A DNA stretch of 64,000 bases from Lumbricus rubellus (lineage: Eukaryota; Annelida; Clitellata; Crassiclitellata; Lumbricidae). Below, piece after piece: positions 10,320 to 21,307 of this stretch (position 1 is its first letter; each line of letters opens with the position of its first letter). The notes beneath the pieces are model-generated. The model worked only from the letters and a program-made list of their open reading frames with translations, was not told the DNA's origin and did no database searches. Location of the stretch: assembly GCA_945859605.1 (NCBI GenBank), contig OX243818.1, positions 38,643,750 through 38,707,749 on the forward strand. Direction: 5' to 3'. Position numbers and translations under genes: made by a program.

Positions 10320-12516
10320 TGTCACGACTGGGATACCCAGCCGCCACGTATTTTTGGTTTCTATTATATATATATTATATCATTATTTCCTTGAACTCTG
10401 CATGGTATTTTCGGGGTCCAGTAATTATATATACATTTTAATATTATTATTTTTGAGCTGCATTCGGTGACCTACATAATATTGGTGACCTAGATTTTAA
10501 TGTCGAGCTCGTGTGTGAAGCGAGTTGCCGACAGGGATGACGTAAGCGGTCGCCATAGCTACCAGGTTATTGATCGCTTCTTGCATACGCTCAGCGAATG
10601 GAGGGTCGGCCGAAAAGGAGGAAGAGGAGTCGGCCGATATGACAGACGCAGTGCCAGAGCAGCACGTATACACAGATAGGCAGACGGACGGAGCAATGCG
10701 CCCTGCTGGCCGCTGTCATTGAATGCATGTGTGATATCTTTCCTTCACGCTGTACGAGGTGACCTGGTCTATTTTTAGCACGGTTGACTCAGTGCAACTC
10801 GTGCGTACGTGTCAGAGCAAAAGGAAGAGAAAGAAAGACAGTGAGCTGCAGACAGACGCTTAGAGGGAGATAGGTGGTCGCAGCTGCACAGGAATTCAGC
10901 GCGCTTTATCTGATCACGCGGTACATGCGTGATCACAGCTCGTGTGCGCTTCAGTGCGCATGCGTGTGCGTCACCTAGAGGCGTGGCTAAAAAGGCAGAA
11001 ACGCGCAGCTCGCAGGCAGATTCACGACGGACTTCGGCGAGGATAGACGTGTAGCTCTGGAGAGCAAGTTACAAAATCAGAGTTTGATTATTTTAGAAAG
11101 ATAATAGTTTATCTAAGTCAGCTTGGATTCGTCGTCTGAGTTATTGCGTTGTCGCGTATTTACTTCACGGATTCTGTACGGAAATTCTAAAACGGCAAGG
11201 AGCTGTTTGCATTACGGTTTTGTGTTACGAGCGAATCGTCAGCGACGTGGTTCTGTTTCGCATCTTCTTAGCCTACGGGCGTCAATCTATTATTAAATAT
11301 CTTTTCGTGGATTCCCTGTTCTCGACGTGTCAACTCGGTTTTAGCGTCCTGTCAGCGTCGATTGTTGCGGATTCCTCTGAGTCACTTATCGTCGACGCAC
11401 GTCCTGGATTCGACGCTCCATCTGCGCCTTTCCTCGTTTATCGTCGGCCTTGTCAGGTGTCTCTGGAAGAAGGTACAATTTATTAAGGGCTTCAATACAA
11501 CATTAAAAATTGATCTTTTGGGCAGAGAAATTAAGATTGGCATCTAAGTACAAAATTGGGGATTCATTTTGTCTGCTCCGATTGAAGTCTGTTTGAATTG
11601 TGTTGTATATTATTATCAGTCGCTTTAAACTGTAAGCTGTTGATTAACATTGCGAATAATTATTGAAGGGTTCTGATAATAATAAGATTCATTGATTAAA
11701 CCTTCGGATTTACTTCTTGCTAGCGTTAGGATTCGTCTTAGCTAAAACTTGTATAGCGCCATGGATAGAAGCGGAGCATCAACGCCCTCGCAGCCATCTA
11801 GGCCACCATCTGCGTTGGAAATAGGCATTTTACTAGAGGCCATACAAACAAATTCTAAGTCTACACAAGAAGCAATTTCCTCAGTGAAAACTGATGTGCA
11901 GGCAAATGCCAGGTCCACACAAGATGCCATACAGGCTAACGCCAGAGATACCCAGGAGGCTATCTCCGTCGTACAAAGCAATGTTGAAGAGGCTATCTCC
12001 GTCGTACAAAGCAATGTTGAAGAGGCAATTTCCTCAGTGAAAATTGATGTTAGAGAGGAAATTTATGCGGTACACTCTAACGTGAGGGAAGCGCTGACGG
12101 AAGTCGTGGCGCGTATAGAACGATTAGAGACGACGCCCAGGGCATCTCCGAAGCCGGTTGCAGGTTCGAACCCAGGAGCAATATTTCCCTTTGGTACCAC
12201 CGCGGATAGACCTTACCACTCAGCCATCGGCCTGGGAAGAGCTTCGGGGGCTAGGCCTAAGGACCTTTCACTTCCGGTTAACCCCGGAATCCTACGCCGG
12301 AGTGAAAGACTGGCCAGTAAGGCCCCGGTTTCATACGGAGAGCTGAGAGGTCGAGATACCTGGCCATCCCGAACCCGACGGGATTCGAACCCCGAAGCTA
12401 CCGCCTCCTTTCCTCCCTCTATTTCTCTGAACTACGACCTGCAACCGCACGCGGCCCTCTCACACGCTGGACCGGAAGTGGCGACTCCGGGAGTGTACGC
12501 GGGGGCGGGCGTTACA
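10320..12516 (+). repeat. 3' LTR of family 1 element
   Basis: This is the second copy of the 2197-bp LTR, offset exactly 7599 bp from the first with no length change. It carries its own copy of the promoter region and of the first 252 codons of gag. TTAT at 12517-12520 is the right target duplication. Confidence 0.93.
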
Positions 12517-12723
12517 TTATTACTCGTTTTCGAGGCTTTGTCGCTGTCACAATCGCTTCTGAAAACTCGCTGTTTACACCAGCCATTTTTCAATCACGTG
12601 GTATCAAAGGGGCTTCGTGATTGGTCAATGAACTTAACAGGTTTTGGAACGAAACACGACACGTACTTAGCAGGTTTTGGAACTCAAGTGATATTTATCT
12701 GCTCTAAAAAACATTATACTTAG
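11761..12723 (+). pseudogene. Truncated gag 5' end in the 3' LTR, reading into host DNA
   Basis: The frame from ATG 11761 repeats the first 252 Gag residues (coiled-coil repeats and proline-rich linker, no capsid or zinc knuckle). It then leaves the LTR at 12516 and runs through flanking DNA to a stop at 12721-12723, giving about 320 residues. It is a by-product of gag starting inside the LTR. If the 3' LTR promoter were active, it could make a coiled-coil-only fragment able to join full Gag; that is inference only. Confidence 0.75.
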
Positions 12724-12850
12724 CAGGTTTTGGCACGAAATAATTATGTTGGGAGCTGGCCAGCCATATGGACAGCCTTTCTCCACGCTTAGTCCCATTT
12801 CGAAAAATTTCTACTTAACAGGTTTTGGAACTCACCTCTTCAATTGTATT
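12517..12850. repeat. Host flank with four copies of a CTTARCAGGTTTTGG motif
   Basis: Near-identical copies of cttaacaggttttggaac occur at about 12634, 12666, 12719 and 12815, the variants being cttagcaggttttgg and a final cac for aac. Spacing is irregular (about 30, 50 and 100 bp). No gene is seen; the stretch is AT-rich flank right of the LTR element. Confidence 0.6.
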
Positions 12851-12851
12851 G

Positions 12852-13637
12852 TATTGTATAAAACATTTATAAAGCGCCTCTATGTAGGGTGAACCGTTCA
12901 GAGGCGATCCCAGTGCGCAAGGCCACGAGAGAAGAAATAAGTTTTGAGGAAAGAATATGAAGAGGAGGGATTACCAGTTAGAAGTTGAGACCGAGTAGAT
13001 GGAGACAGAGTAGGCTATTCCAAAGTGAGGGGCCAATTGATGTAGAGGATCGTGACTGAGCCATAGTCGTTCTAGTAAGCCTATAAAGGAGGAACTAAGA
13101 GATCAAATCTATTAATTTTGAAGAGCGGATTGGGCGATGTGAGAAGGCTGAAAGAGGGCGGTGAATTTCATTGGCTAGATATTTCGAGGCAAGACCCCGT
13201 TGTGCTTTGGAGACCAAGATGAGGATTTTAGACTTAGGCTAATGCGCGTAGTTAGAGGAAGCCAATGGAGCTGTTCAAACATGAGCGTAGAAATATGCGA
13301 ATAGCGTGGCAGGCGTGCGATTAATCTGGCTGCAGCGTTTAAGACCGACTGTAAAGGTGAGAGACGAACCTTAGGCAGACCAATTAAAAGAGAATTACAG
13401 TAGTCAATTCTGGAGCAAACAAAAGCATGAACCAGAGTGGTAAAAACAGAAGACGAAACAAAACGCTGAATAGCCCTCAGACGCCTTAAATGAAAATATG
13501 AAGAGCGCGTAAGATTAGATACATGGTCTTTAAAAGAAAGGGAACTATCCAAGGTAACACCCATATCACGAACAGTCGAGGAGAAGGTGTAGTGAGGAAA
13601 TAATTCTAGAAAGCTGCTGGGGTGTGGCAAACCAAAT
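12852..13637 (-). mobile_element. L2/CR1-like LINE, truncated 3' end
   Basis: On the minus strand 13630-13175 encodes the C-terminal part of a non-LTR reverse transcriptase: VRDMGVTLDSSLSFKDHVSN, then FVCSRIDYCNSLLIGLPK, then NAAARLIARLPRYSHIS and EQLHWLPL. This order is standard for the L2/CR1 group. The frame breaks after about 150 residues, but related coding continues toward 12900 with indels (SRSSTSIGPSLWNSLP). The end is a short 3' UTR with GGCGCTTTATAAATG and an ATACAATACAAT tail. The 5' part is missing, as is usual for LINE copies; it is not functional. Confidence 0.85.
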
Positions 13638-13759
13638 TAACTGGGTTTTGGAGGCATTAAGAGATAGAGAGACGATTAATTTTGATGACATCCAGGCAGA
13701 GCTCTGCGCCATCAGTATAGGCCTAGTCATCCATCAGTATAGTAGTTTCTGAAATAACT

Positions 13760-14010
13760 GAGATCTGTAACACTGTTTACCCGTGTGACACTAATTAGTT
13801 GACACAGCACGGGAAACTGGATAATTAGCAGAAGTTTAAGCAAACTATAGGCCTACCTGCAGAAGTAGGCTATTTGCGCAGCAGAGGGGGGAATTGTTTT
13901 TTGGGGGGGGGTTAATGTACTAGTTTAACTCAGGGGGGAATTGTCCAGTTTTTTTATCCGGGGGTTTTGTCCGGGGGGTTGTCCAGGGGGAAAAATCCGC
14001 GCCCTGCTGA
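13760..14010 (+). repeat. Dispersed repeat with C/G-run segment
   Basis: TGTTTACCCGTGTGACACTA near 13777, the rest of the block and the following G-run segment (ttgtccgggggg strings) match, in inverted orientation, the segment at about 29940-30175 and its copies at 35190 and 40440. The class is unknown. The end agggcgcggatttttcccc could be a hAT-like terminus. Confidence 0.55.
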
Positions 14011-14226
14011 GAATAATACTTTTTTTTTATTTCTGATGAAATACAACACGTTCTTACAATATTTAAAGTGAAAAATGTTCAACATCTCAAAAATATGTAC
14101 TTCTGAAATATCTAAATAAGAAAGCATGTAACAGTAACTGTATAAATATTTCGAAATAAGAGTGGCACTAATCGACAGAACTATACATGCATGTGCATAT
14201 CCGAACAGTTCTATAGCATCCTTACT

Positions 14227-15393
14227 TTAACTTGAATTACAACTGTTTTCAACTTTTAAGCATGCTGAATAAAAAGTCTGAGCATTTGAAAAAGCAAAGT
14301 CATTAGGTGGAAACAATTCATGGCAAGAACAATGGTCTACAAACTCCTTCCTTGTTTCAAGCAATTCGTCACATATCCCACATCCAAAAGATTTTGAAAA
14401 CCACATATTTGCATCCACAGACAATTTGAGTTTACTCCTTGAAAGGTATTCACTATCTTTATATTTTGACAAAAGACTTGCCATTCCACTTGAATCCGGA
14501 CATGTGTTCATTGAGAAACTTTTGTCCGGTGCATCAATGCAACCAGTTGTATTGTATATGACAAAATGGTCAGACAGGTTAGCAATTACTTTAGTTCCAA
14601 TTTTAAGATCATGTGGCCCAGTTTCAGAATGGACTTCAAACTCCTTTGATGATAAACTGCTCTTGGAATAAGACATATTATTGCATTTGTGTTGCTTCTC
14701 AGCTGCATGAGTTCCTCTGTGTCTCTTTAAACATTCATTGCGTTTGAATCTCTTATTACAAATCTCACATATGTATGGATTTTCACCACTGTGGGTTCTC
14801 ATGTGAGTTTTCAAATAACAACATTGAGGAAATCCTTTCTGGCATAGCTTGCACCTGTAAGGTTTTTCTCCAGCATGGATTCTCAAATGATACTTCAGAC
14901 TTGCCGAAAATGATTTCTGACATATCTGGCAACTGTATGGTTTCTCTCCAGTATGCATTCTCAAGTGCGCTTTCAGGTTAGAACCGTCACTAAATGATTT
15001 TTCACATATCTGGCAACTGTATGGTTTCTCTCCTGTATGAATTTTCATGTGCCTTTTCAGGTCACTATTTTTATTAAATGATTTCTGACAAAGCTGGCAA
15101 CTGTATGGTTTCTCTCCAGTATGAATTCTCATGTGCCTTTTCAGGTCACTATTTTTATTAAATGATTTCTGACAAAGCTGGCAACTGTATGGTTTCTCTC
15201 CAGTATGAATTCTCATGTGCCTTTTCAGGTCACTATTTTTATTAAATGATTTCTGACAAAGCTGGCAACTGTATGGCTTGTCTCCAGTATGGATTCTCAT
15301 GTGCCTTTTAAGTGTATGAGCAGAAATAAATGATTTCTGGCATATCTGACATTTGTATTGAATTTCTTCCATATCAATTCTCGTACTTGCCAT
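14227..15393 (-). CDS. C2H2 zinc-finger protein, eight fingers plus tail
   Basis: An intact single-exon frame of 388 residues starts with ATG at 15393. It has eight C2H2 fingers joined by TGEKPYSC linkers (residues about 14-240), from [21 protein letters not shown] to [21 protein letters not shown]. Fingers 2-4 are identical ([10 protein letters not shown] contact helix) and share the same 84-bp sequence, pointing to recent unit duplication. The C-terminal 150 residues carry a tail shared with the other zinc-finger genes here ([16 protein letters not shown], then [24 protein letters not shown], itself a CX2CX12HX3H finger). It is probably a nuclear DNA-binding regulator; the target is unknown. 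No KRAB, BTB or SCAN domain is visible. A short upstream exon cannot be excluded. Confidence 0.9.
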   Translation of the reverse strand: MASTRIDMEEIQYKCQICQKSFISAHTLKRHMRIHTGDKPYSCQLCQKSFNKNSDLKRHMRIHTGEKPYSCQLCQKSFNKNSDLKRHMRIHTGEKPYSCQLCQKSFNKNSDLKRHMKIHTGEKPYSCQICEKSFSDGSNLKAHLRMHTGEKPYSCQICQKSFSASLKYHLRIHAGEKPYRCKLCQKGFPQCCYLKTHMRTHSGENPYICEICNKRFKRNECLKRHRGTHAAEKQHKCNNMSYSKSSLSSKEFEVHSETGPHDLKIGTKVIANLSDHFVIYNTTGCIDAPDKSFSMNTCPDSSGMASLLSKYKDSEYLSRSKLKLSVDANMWFSKSFGCGICDELLETRKEFVDHCSCHELFPPNDFAFSNAQTFYSACLKVENSCNSS

Positions 15394-17434
15394 CAGTCTA
15401 CTCGCTTTATCGAATACTTCACAATTTTAATCAGTTTCGGTTCGCTGAAGAACTCTTAGATTTTCACAACTAGACAACTAGTATGTAGTCTCTGAAACAA
15501 TTACGCCATGTGTGCTTCTGCAATCGCCAGATACTAGTAAAAATTGAAATATGACTTTTGTAAAACTGACATCTGTTGTTCAATGCAAAGTAATTGTCTG
15601 TGTGCAAAATTTTTAATAACTGTTGCTCCAATGCATGCAATGTTCATCACAGTAATGTCGACATCATTTCAGATGTTCACAAGAAGGATCCGTGCTTCAT
15701 CTGACACTAGATGTCATCGCCTGAGTAAGCAACAGATGAAAATACACAATGAAGGAAATTTAATAATGGATCTATTTTAAACCTTGTGAAATAGCACACC
15801 TCCAGTTCTCCATGCTATTCCTCAGTGTGATTTTGATTGAAGATGAAATAGTTCAAGTGAACTCATAAACGACACAAATATCCAATGTCATGTTCCAGAT
15901 AAACATTTATGTAGGAACAGAAATTTTAAGCTTAAACAAAATGCTGTTCATCAACATTATGTACCTTCTAAAAACAGCAGAAATTTATTTTATATATAAA
16001 AAACAGAACATAATATCATTTGTGCCTATTTTTTAGGGCTCTTATCACTTTTTTGTTTAGTGACCAGTTAGTAATAATGATATAGGTCACAGTTCCAGTG
16101 CTTATCAGTTAAACCCTCTATGATGCAGTTTATCTCAGAACTTTAATTAAAATAGCAATGATAATTTTAAAGCAGATCAACTCGTAATTTCAATGATTTC
16201 TACGCCATCTCTTATTATAAATATCAAACCTAAAAGTTCATAACCGTGTTCGGTCCAATTGCAGATCCATCTCACCTATGAAATCCATAAAATGTAAAAT
16301 CGTTTGAACACATAGACTTTATTACTAGCATGCATTTATCCACCGATTTACTAAACCTTCAAATTTCAGTCTGCACAACATAAGTTTCATTTAACAGAAT
16401 CCACTTTTCTTTGCTATTCATAATGATATATAATTAGAGGGGAAAAGTGAGATGGCAGAACCATCTTCATTATCACTTAACCCAATACCGACTACGGTGT
16501 AGTAGATGGTAAGAAAAATCCTATAGGGTGATTCCATGTCAAATCAACCAAAATTCAGAAACATCCCCACGACATCATCTCAGAATTTGATGATATTTTG
16601 TCAGTTTGTAAACCAACATATCTTAGGAAGCTATGCAAAATATTAGCTCAAAATGTTACACGGTCTTCGAGATATGACCATTTTTATAGTGGGGGGGGTA
16701 GCGACAGCTCGCGAACAACTTAATTCTGAGGCGTTTTTGATCACTAATATCTCAGGAAGTATGATAGATACTTCTATAAACTTTTCACAACATTTTTAGT
16801 CTTATGAGTAGACTCTGACCATTGTAAAATTTTACAGTTTGAACCATTACTTGTGAGCCCAGCTCAGTCTGAAAATGGCATTTTGTTAACTTCGACAGAA
16901 TGAAAACTGATTTTTGAACAACCATTACTCTGTTAGTATTAAATATAAAGTCCCAGAACTTTTAGGGTTTGTAATAGGCCTTGTGATGAATGATCTGGAA
17001 AATTCTGAGGTATTTCAAATGCTAACTTGATGTGTTAGACCTACTTGAAAACTGCACAAAGTGAAAAGTAGGTCATCTGCCGACTGCAATATGGCCATGT
17101 GGGATAAGTAGCACAGTTATGTGCTATACACCATTAAAAGGGCTTGAAAAGTACTTTCATAGGATACAAATTTCATTTTGCTTCCGTGATGCCGGCTGTT
17201 TTGAAATTCCAGTTGAAAAACGAGGTTTTTTTACATTCGGGAGAAAACGGCATGATCTGCAAAGTTTGGGATGTCATATCTAGGTCAGGAAATGAACCAG
17301 AGGACTTGTATTTCTTTCATGTAAGGAGTTTGTTGTACTCTTTTCAAATATACAAAAATATTGGTTGTATTGTTAGTTGTTTTTAATGTATGAATGGGTA
17401 AATATTGCACAAATGCCAATTTTGATCAATTTTT
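15394..17434. other. Intergenic, no gene recognised
   Basis: There are no supported coding regions. About 16520-17390 resembles a dispersed repeat (ggtgattccatgtcaaatca, with several gagatatgacc-like strings). A similar start, ggtcattccgtctcaaatca, occurs inside the MULE at 24652. No terminal repeats were found and the class is unknown. Confidence 0.5.
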
Positions 17435-18284
17435 CAAGTTACCCCCTCCTAAACAATACCCCCTGAAAACTGTAATTTGCATCAATCATCGCATTTATTG
17501 CACTAAAAAATCAGAAAAACCATCCGGATTCTTGTTTTGGTCTGAAGATTTTCATCCGTCATCCCACTTCGTGGTTTGTTATCAACATCTTCATCTGTAA
17601 CTAAAATACTAAATCGCCGCTGAAATTGCATGGATAAATTACTTCGAGGCTATTATTTTTTTGTGATTAAAATATTGATAACAAATCACGAAGTGGGATG
17701 ACGGATGAAAATCTTCCGACCAAAACAAGAAGTGGGATGCTTTTTCTGATTTTTTAGTGCAATAAATGCGATGATTGATGCAAATCTAGTTTTCGGGGGA
17801 GTAATCTGAAACCAGTTTCAAGTTACGGTACTTATGGGTTATCTACCCTGATTTATTTTTTATTTTTAAATAGTCCGTGTTTTCAGCTCCGTGTTTTACG
17901 CGTCTCGCCGTTTAAAATTGAGAAATTCGATGAAAAATATTTGCTCACAAAATAGAAGCGAGATTTAGCGCGTGAGGGTCGGTTAGGGCTCAGGTTAGGC
18001 ATCGTGAGGGTCGGTTAGGGTTAGTTCTAGGGTTAGTGCAGTCATTCTGCTGAAATTGAAGCTGGATTGATGAAACTGTTCTGGCCTAACTGGAGCTGGA
18101 TTGACGAATTTTTTTTATCTAAATAGAAGCTGGATAGCAACTATTGAATGACGCGATTGACATCAATTATTTAATTAATTCTATATCGCACGCAAAAAAA
18201 AAAAAAAAAATCAGGGTAGATAACCCATAAGTACCCAAGTTACCAGGGGTAATGTTTAGGAGGGGGTAATTTGAAACCTTTACA
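17435..18284. mobile_element. Foldback element, copy 1, interrupted by a MITE
   Basis: Long inverted arms face each other. The left arm contains caatcatcgcatttattgca and catccgtcatcccacttcgt (17480-17580); the right arm contains the reverse complements (17690-17780). Outer ends read ttaccccctcctaaac and gtttaggagggggtaa. A TIR element occupies 17827-18235; removing it with one TSD joins the right arm smoothly. The element matches 29358-29814. Confidence 0.75.
17827..18235. mobile_element. TIR element A (hAT-like MITE), 409 bp
   Basis: Terminal inverted repeats of about 27 bp begin GGTACTTATGGGTTATCTAC. The 8-bp target duplication CAAGTTAC lies at 17819-17826 and 18236-18243. It sits inside foldback copy 1. 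The interior holds gtgagggtcggttagggctc and agctggattgatgaaa repeats that recur in elements B-E. It has no coding capacity. Confidence 0.85.
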
Positions 18285-18338
18285 ACTGAACTCACGAAAA
18301 CTACCCTCTCGGCATGTATTATAGTCTGTAGTTTTATG

Positions 18339-18841
18339 GGCAATCCTGGGAACGGCGGTCATAAATTCCGAAACACTGTTTTTCATATTGTGTATAGTCC
18401 GTGTTTTCAGCTCCGTGTTTTACGCGTCTCGCCGTTAAAAATTTAAAAATTCGATGAAAAATATTTGCTGACGAAATAGAAGCGGGATTTAGCGCGTGAG
18501 GGTCGGTTAGGGCTCAGGTTAGGCGTCGTGAGGGTCGGTTAGGATTAGTTTTAGGGTTAGTGCAGTTATTCTGCTAAAATAGAAGCTGGATTGATGAAAA
18601 TGTTCTTGCCTAACTGGAGCTGGATTGACGAAAAAAGCTGTATGAAGGTATTTTTAGATCAGAAATAGAAGCTGGATTCATGAGTTCAACGGTTGAGAAA
18701 TATGTATTACGGTGAAATAGAAGAAGGATTGCCGTTTATCCAGCTTCTATTTCACCAAACGTCACGTTTAAAGCCTCCTCAGGAGATAGCCTATCGATTT
18801 CTGTAATTTTATAATTTATGACGGCCGTTTCCAGGATTGCC
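18339..18841. mobile_element. TIR element B (hAT-like MITE), 503 bp
   Basis: Inverted ends begin GGCAATCCTGG(G/A)AACGGC and run about 30 bp to CATAAATT. The 8-bp duplication GTTTTATG lies at 18331-18338 and 18842-18849. The interior repeats that of element A (gtccgtgttttcagctccgt, the gtcggttagggct module, and agctggattgatgaaa repeats), although the ends differ. Confidence 0.85.
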
Positions 18842-18926
18842 GTTTTATGCAACAATGACAACGACAACAGCACGGTAAAAATAAGTATTTTCGCTCCGGA
18901 TGGTAAATATAAACCATCAAATGTGG

Positions 18927-19749
18927 GGTAAACGTGTATTTTAGTATCCTAAATTATTTTCACGCTTATAATGATTCAAAATCGCATCAAATTATTCCTA
19001 ACAGCGTATATTTGACCAACTCATCGAACCGAATACTTAACATTTGTTAGGAGCAAGAATATTGACATAAAATGAGCTTTTAAAATGTCACATTTCCCAT
19101 GCGAAATCGCCGTTCGAATCGCCAATGAACCACAACATATGACCGGAAGTTAGGGTACGCGCTCGAAACATCGACGTGTAGGCTACGTCAAAACTTAGGT
19201 CATAAGTTCAAAATGATAAATGGAAGCTGGATGAAGGTATTTATAGATCTGAAGTAGAAGCCGGATTAATGAAAAAACGACTAAGTAATGGAAGCTAGAT
19301 GATGGTATTTTTATATCTGAAATAGAAGCTGGGTTGAGGAAAATAACGGGCGAGAAATAGAAGCTGGGTTAATGAAAATATTCTAGCTAAAATTGGAGCT
19401 GGATTGATGAAAAATAATTGTTATTGAAACAGAAGTTGGATTCATAAATCAACTGTTGCAAATGAAAAGCGGGACTTTTACTTACTTACTTATTTCTTTT
19501 TGCGCGCTGCCTTATTGCACACTTGCCGCCCGCAACTTCCGGAAAGGGTCATAATTGAATAACAACTTCGATTAGCGGTTTGTTATGACCAAAAATTACA
19601 ATTTTTCAATCGATTTCCTTCTTTTTAAGAAATTCCAAGTATAATAATACATCAGTTAGGCAATAGCACTTTGGCATAAATATTTTAAGACTCTTTTTGT
19701 GCCATTATAAGCGTGAAAATAATTTAGGATACTAAAATACACGTTTACC
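18927..19749. mobile_element. TIR element C (hAT-like MITE), 823 bp
   Basis: Inverted ends of about 47 bp begin GGTAAACGTGTATTTTAGTA. The 8-bp duplication AAATGTGG lies at 18919-18926 and 19750-19757. The inner part (about 19215-19480) carries eight or so degenerate units of a gaaatagaagctggattgat minisatellite. It has no coding capacity. Confidence 0.85.
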
Positions 19750-19857
19750 AAATGTGGTTGTTAACACAATTATATGCAAAGAATTATCTAACCATGTTTG
19801 GAATTAAAGAAGAATCTTAAAGTTATCATGTTTCAACAAAACTTTCATCTAGACAAA

Positions 19858-19985
19858 ATGGCGAGCGATTCAAGCGTTTCGCGACAACTACGAGTGAGCT
19901 TGATTTTCAGTAAGTATAGCCTGTCACTTAGCGAATACATTTTGGGATATGAATTCCAAAAGGCCACTTCAGTAAGTATAACTTT
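19858..19985 (+). other. Possible short first exon
   Basis: ATGGCGAGCGATTC opens a frame (MASDSSVSRQLRVSLIFS) followed by a good donor-like sequence (ttttcaGTAAGTata, near 19910). A second similar site lies near 19970. Zinc-finger remnants follow on the same strand at 20375, so this could be the old 5' exon of that pseudogene. The evidence is only a start codon and a splice-like motif. Confidence 0.25.
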
Positions 19986-20029
19986 TACATAATATTTCAG
20001 ATATTAAATTTATTGTGCGTAGAACAATT

Positions 20030-20342
20030 TTACTGTCGAAAAGAACATTTGATACGTAAAGAAACCAGCTGCTCATCCACTGTGATGTCTGTTCCTGGAA
20101 TGTAGAACTTAGGAAGTTGTGCCACAAACAACTCCCAAATGTATCTGATAGGACCCAGTTTATCAGTTGCCCGTCTTTGTGTTCGAGATGCTTTGTTATT
20201 AAAGCCAATGAAACGCACTATATCCTCGAAGCGATTGACAGGTCGAGGACACTGGTATGGCCAGTGGCCATGTACGTATGTGAGAGTTGGACTGGACGCT
20301 GAGGAATTACTCAGAGAGAAGAATAGAAGCATTCGAGATTAA
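20030..20342 (-). pseudogene. PiggyBac transposase fragment
   Basis: The minus strand encodes a PiggyBac-type DDE transposase segment: FEDIVRFIGFNNKASRTQ, then RRATDKLGPIRYIWELF, then FYIPGTDITVDEQLV with the first catalytic Asp of the family in ITVDEQL, ending at CSFRQ followed by a stop. Upstream and downstream domains are absent. It is related to, but diverged from, the remnant at 34417-35080. Confidence 0.8.
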
Positions 20343-20374
20343 GTGTCTGCGATTGATAATGAAAATAGCATGTT

Positions 20375-20760
20375 GACAAAAATATGAATGCCATGCATGT
20401 CATAAAAGATTTTTCCAGTCCTCCAGTCTACTAACAAACTCATGTTAGAAGTCATACTGAAGAAAAGCCACATCAATGTCATTTTTGACAGAAATCATTT
20501 ATGCAATTTATGCTATTTATGCAATTGCCTCATCTGCAAGTTCACATGAAGACACATACCGGAGATAAACCATTTCAGTGTCAGATATGTGACAAAAGAT
20601 TTGCTCGCTCCGATTAGCTGGAGGTTCACATTAGAATTCATACAGGATACAAATCCTTCCATTGCGAATTTCGCAAAAACTCATTTAAGACTCATAAAAT
20701 TCTTCAGGTTCTCAAATTTTTTCATCAAATTTTTTCATCAATTCAAATTCTATGTAAGAT
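20375..20760 (+). pseudogene. C2H2 zinc-finger remnant
   Basis: Finger pieces can be read in different frames: YECHACHKRFFQSSSLLT near 20383, HTEEKPHQCHF near 20455, and [20 protein letters not shown] followed by KRFARSD-stop-LEVHIRIHTGYKSFHC at 20530-20660. Stops and frame changes rule out a working gene. Confidence 0.75.
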
Positions 20761-21158
20761 TTCCATCAATCCAACATCCAAATATATTATGGATGAATTT
20801 TTCTGGTCAAATCTATTTCCATTTTAAAGGTAAAAAGTATTCCACCGATCCAGCTTTTGTAATGTTATTCGAATAGGCCGACACTGAGTCTATGGCATGT
20901 CACCAGTTTAGCCACGAGCACTGATCGAAATAATAATTATTAATAAATTCTCGGATCTGCACAAAACCGCATCAGATTGACCAACTTACCATAACGGCGG
21001 TATTTAAAGAGAAGCGGATAATATCCAAATTAATAGGAGTTGCTGTAAGACGTTCAATTATGTTCGATAGATGACAGGCCATACATTCCAAAATACTGTT
21101 TCGAGTAATCAAAGTGAAGCACTTAAATCGATCGCCATTTTGTGCTGAGGACCAGGAT

Positions 21159-21307
21159 GCGAGAATACAAAATGGAATATGGCGAAGCCCAGGGCGGAGC
21201 TTCAAATGTAAATGACGAACACTTATGTCAGGTTTGCCAATAACTGCTAACGAAACAATAGCCAATCGACATTCGCGTTGCTTATGCGTGTGTAATTTTA
21301 ATCTTGT
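21159..21307. repeat. Left TIR of the MULE
   Basis: It starts GCGAGAATACAAAATGGAAT at 21159 and pairs with the right end. After about 55 bp the right copy has a small insertion, then matching resumes (ATGTCAGGTTTGCCAATAAC against ATGTCAGGTTGACCAGTAAC). Confidence 0.9.

Larger units (their letters stand above)
2721..12516 (+). mobile_element. Complete gag-only LTR retrotransposon, family 1
   Basis: Two direct repeats of 2197 bp (2721-4917 and 10320-12516) start TGTCACG and end CGTTACA. No difference was noticed between them, suggesting recent insertion. TTAT flanks both sides (2717-2720 and 12517-12520), a 4-bp target duplication as expected for Ty3-type integrases. A primer-binding-site candidate follows the 5' LTR by 2 nt and a purine-rich stretch precedes the 3' LTR. 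The 5402-bp internal region encodes only the rest of Gag; no protease, reverse transcriptase, RNase H or integrase frame is visible between 7314 and 10319. It is therefore non-autonomous and would need polymerase and integrase from another element. The unusual point is that gag begins inside the LTR. Confidence 0.93.

Noticed and set aside
16471..16500. TTAACCCAATACCG as another PiggyBac end
   Set aside because: No matching inverted end followed by TTAA was found nearby and the sequence shares little with the better-supported ends.
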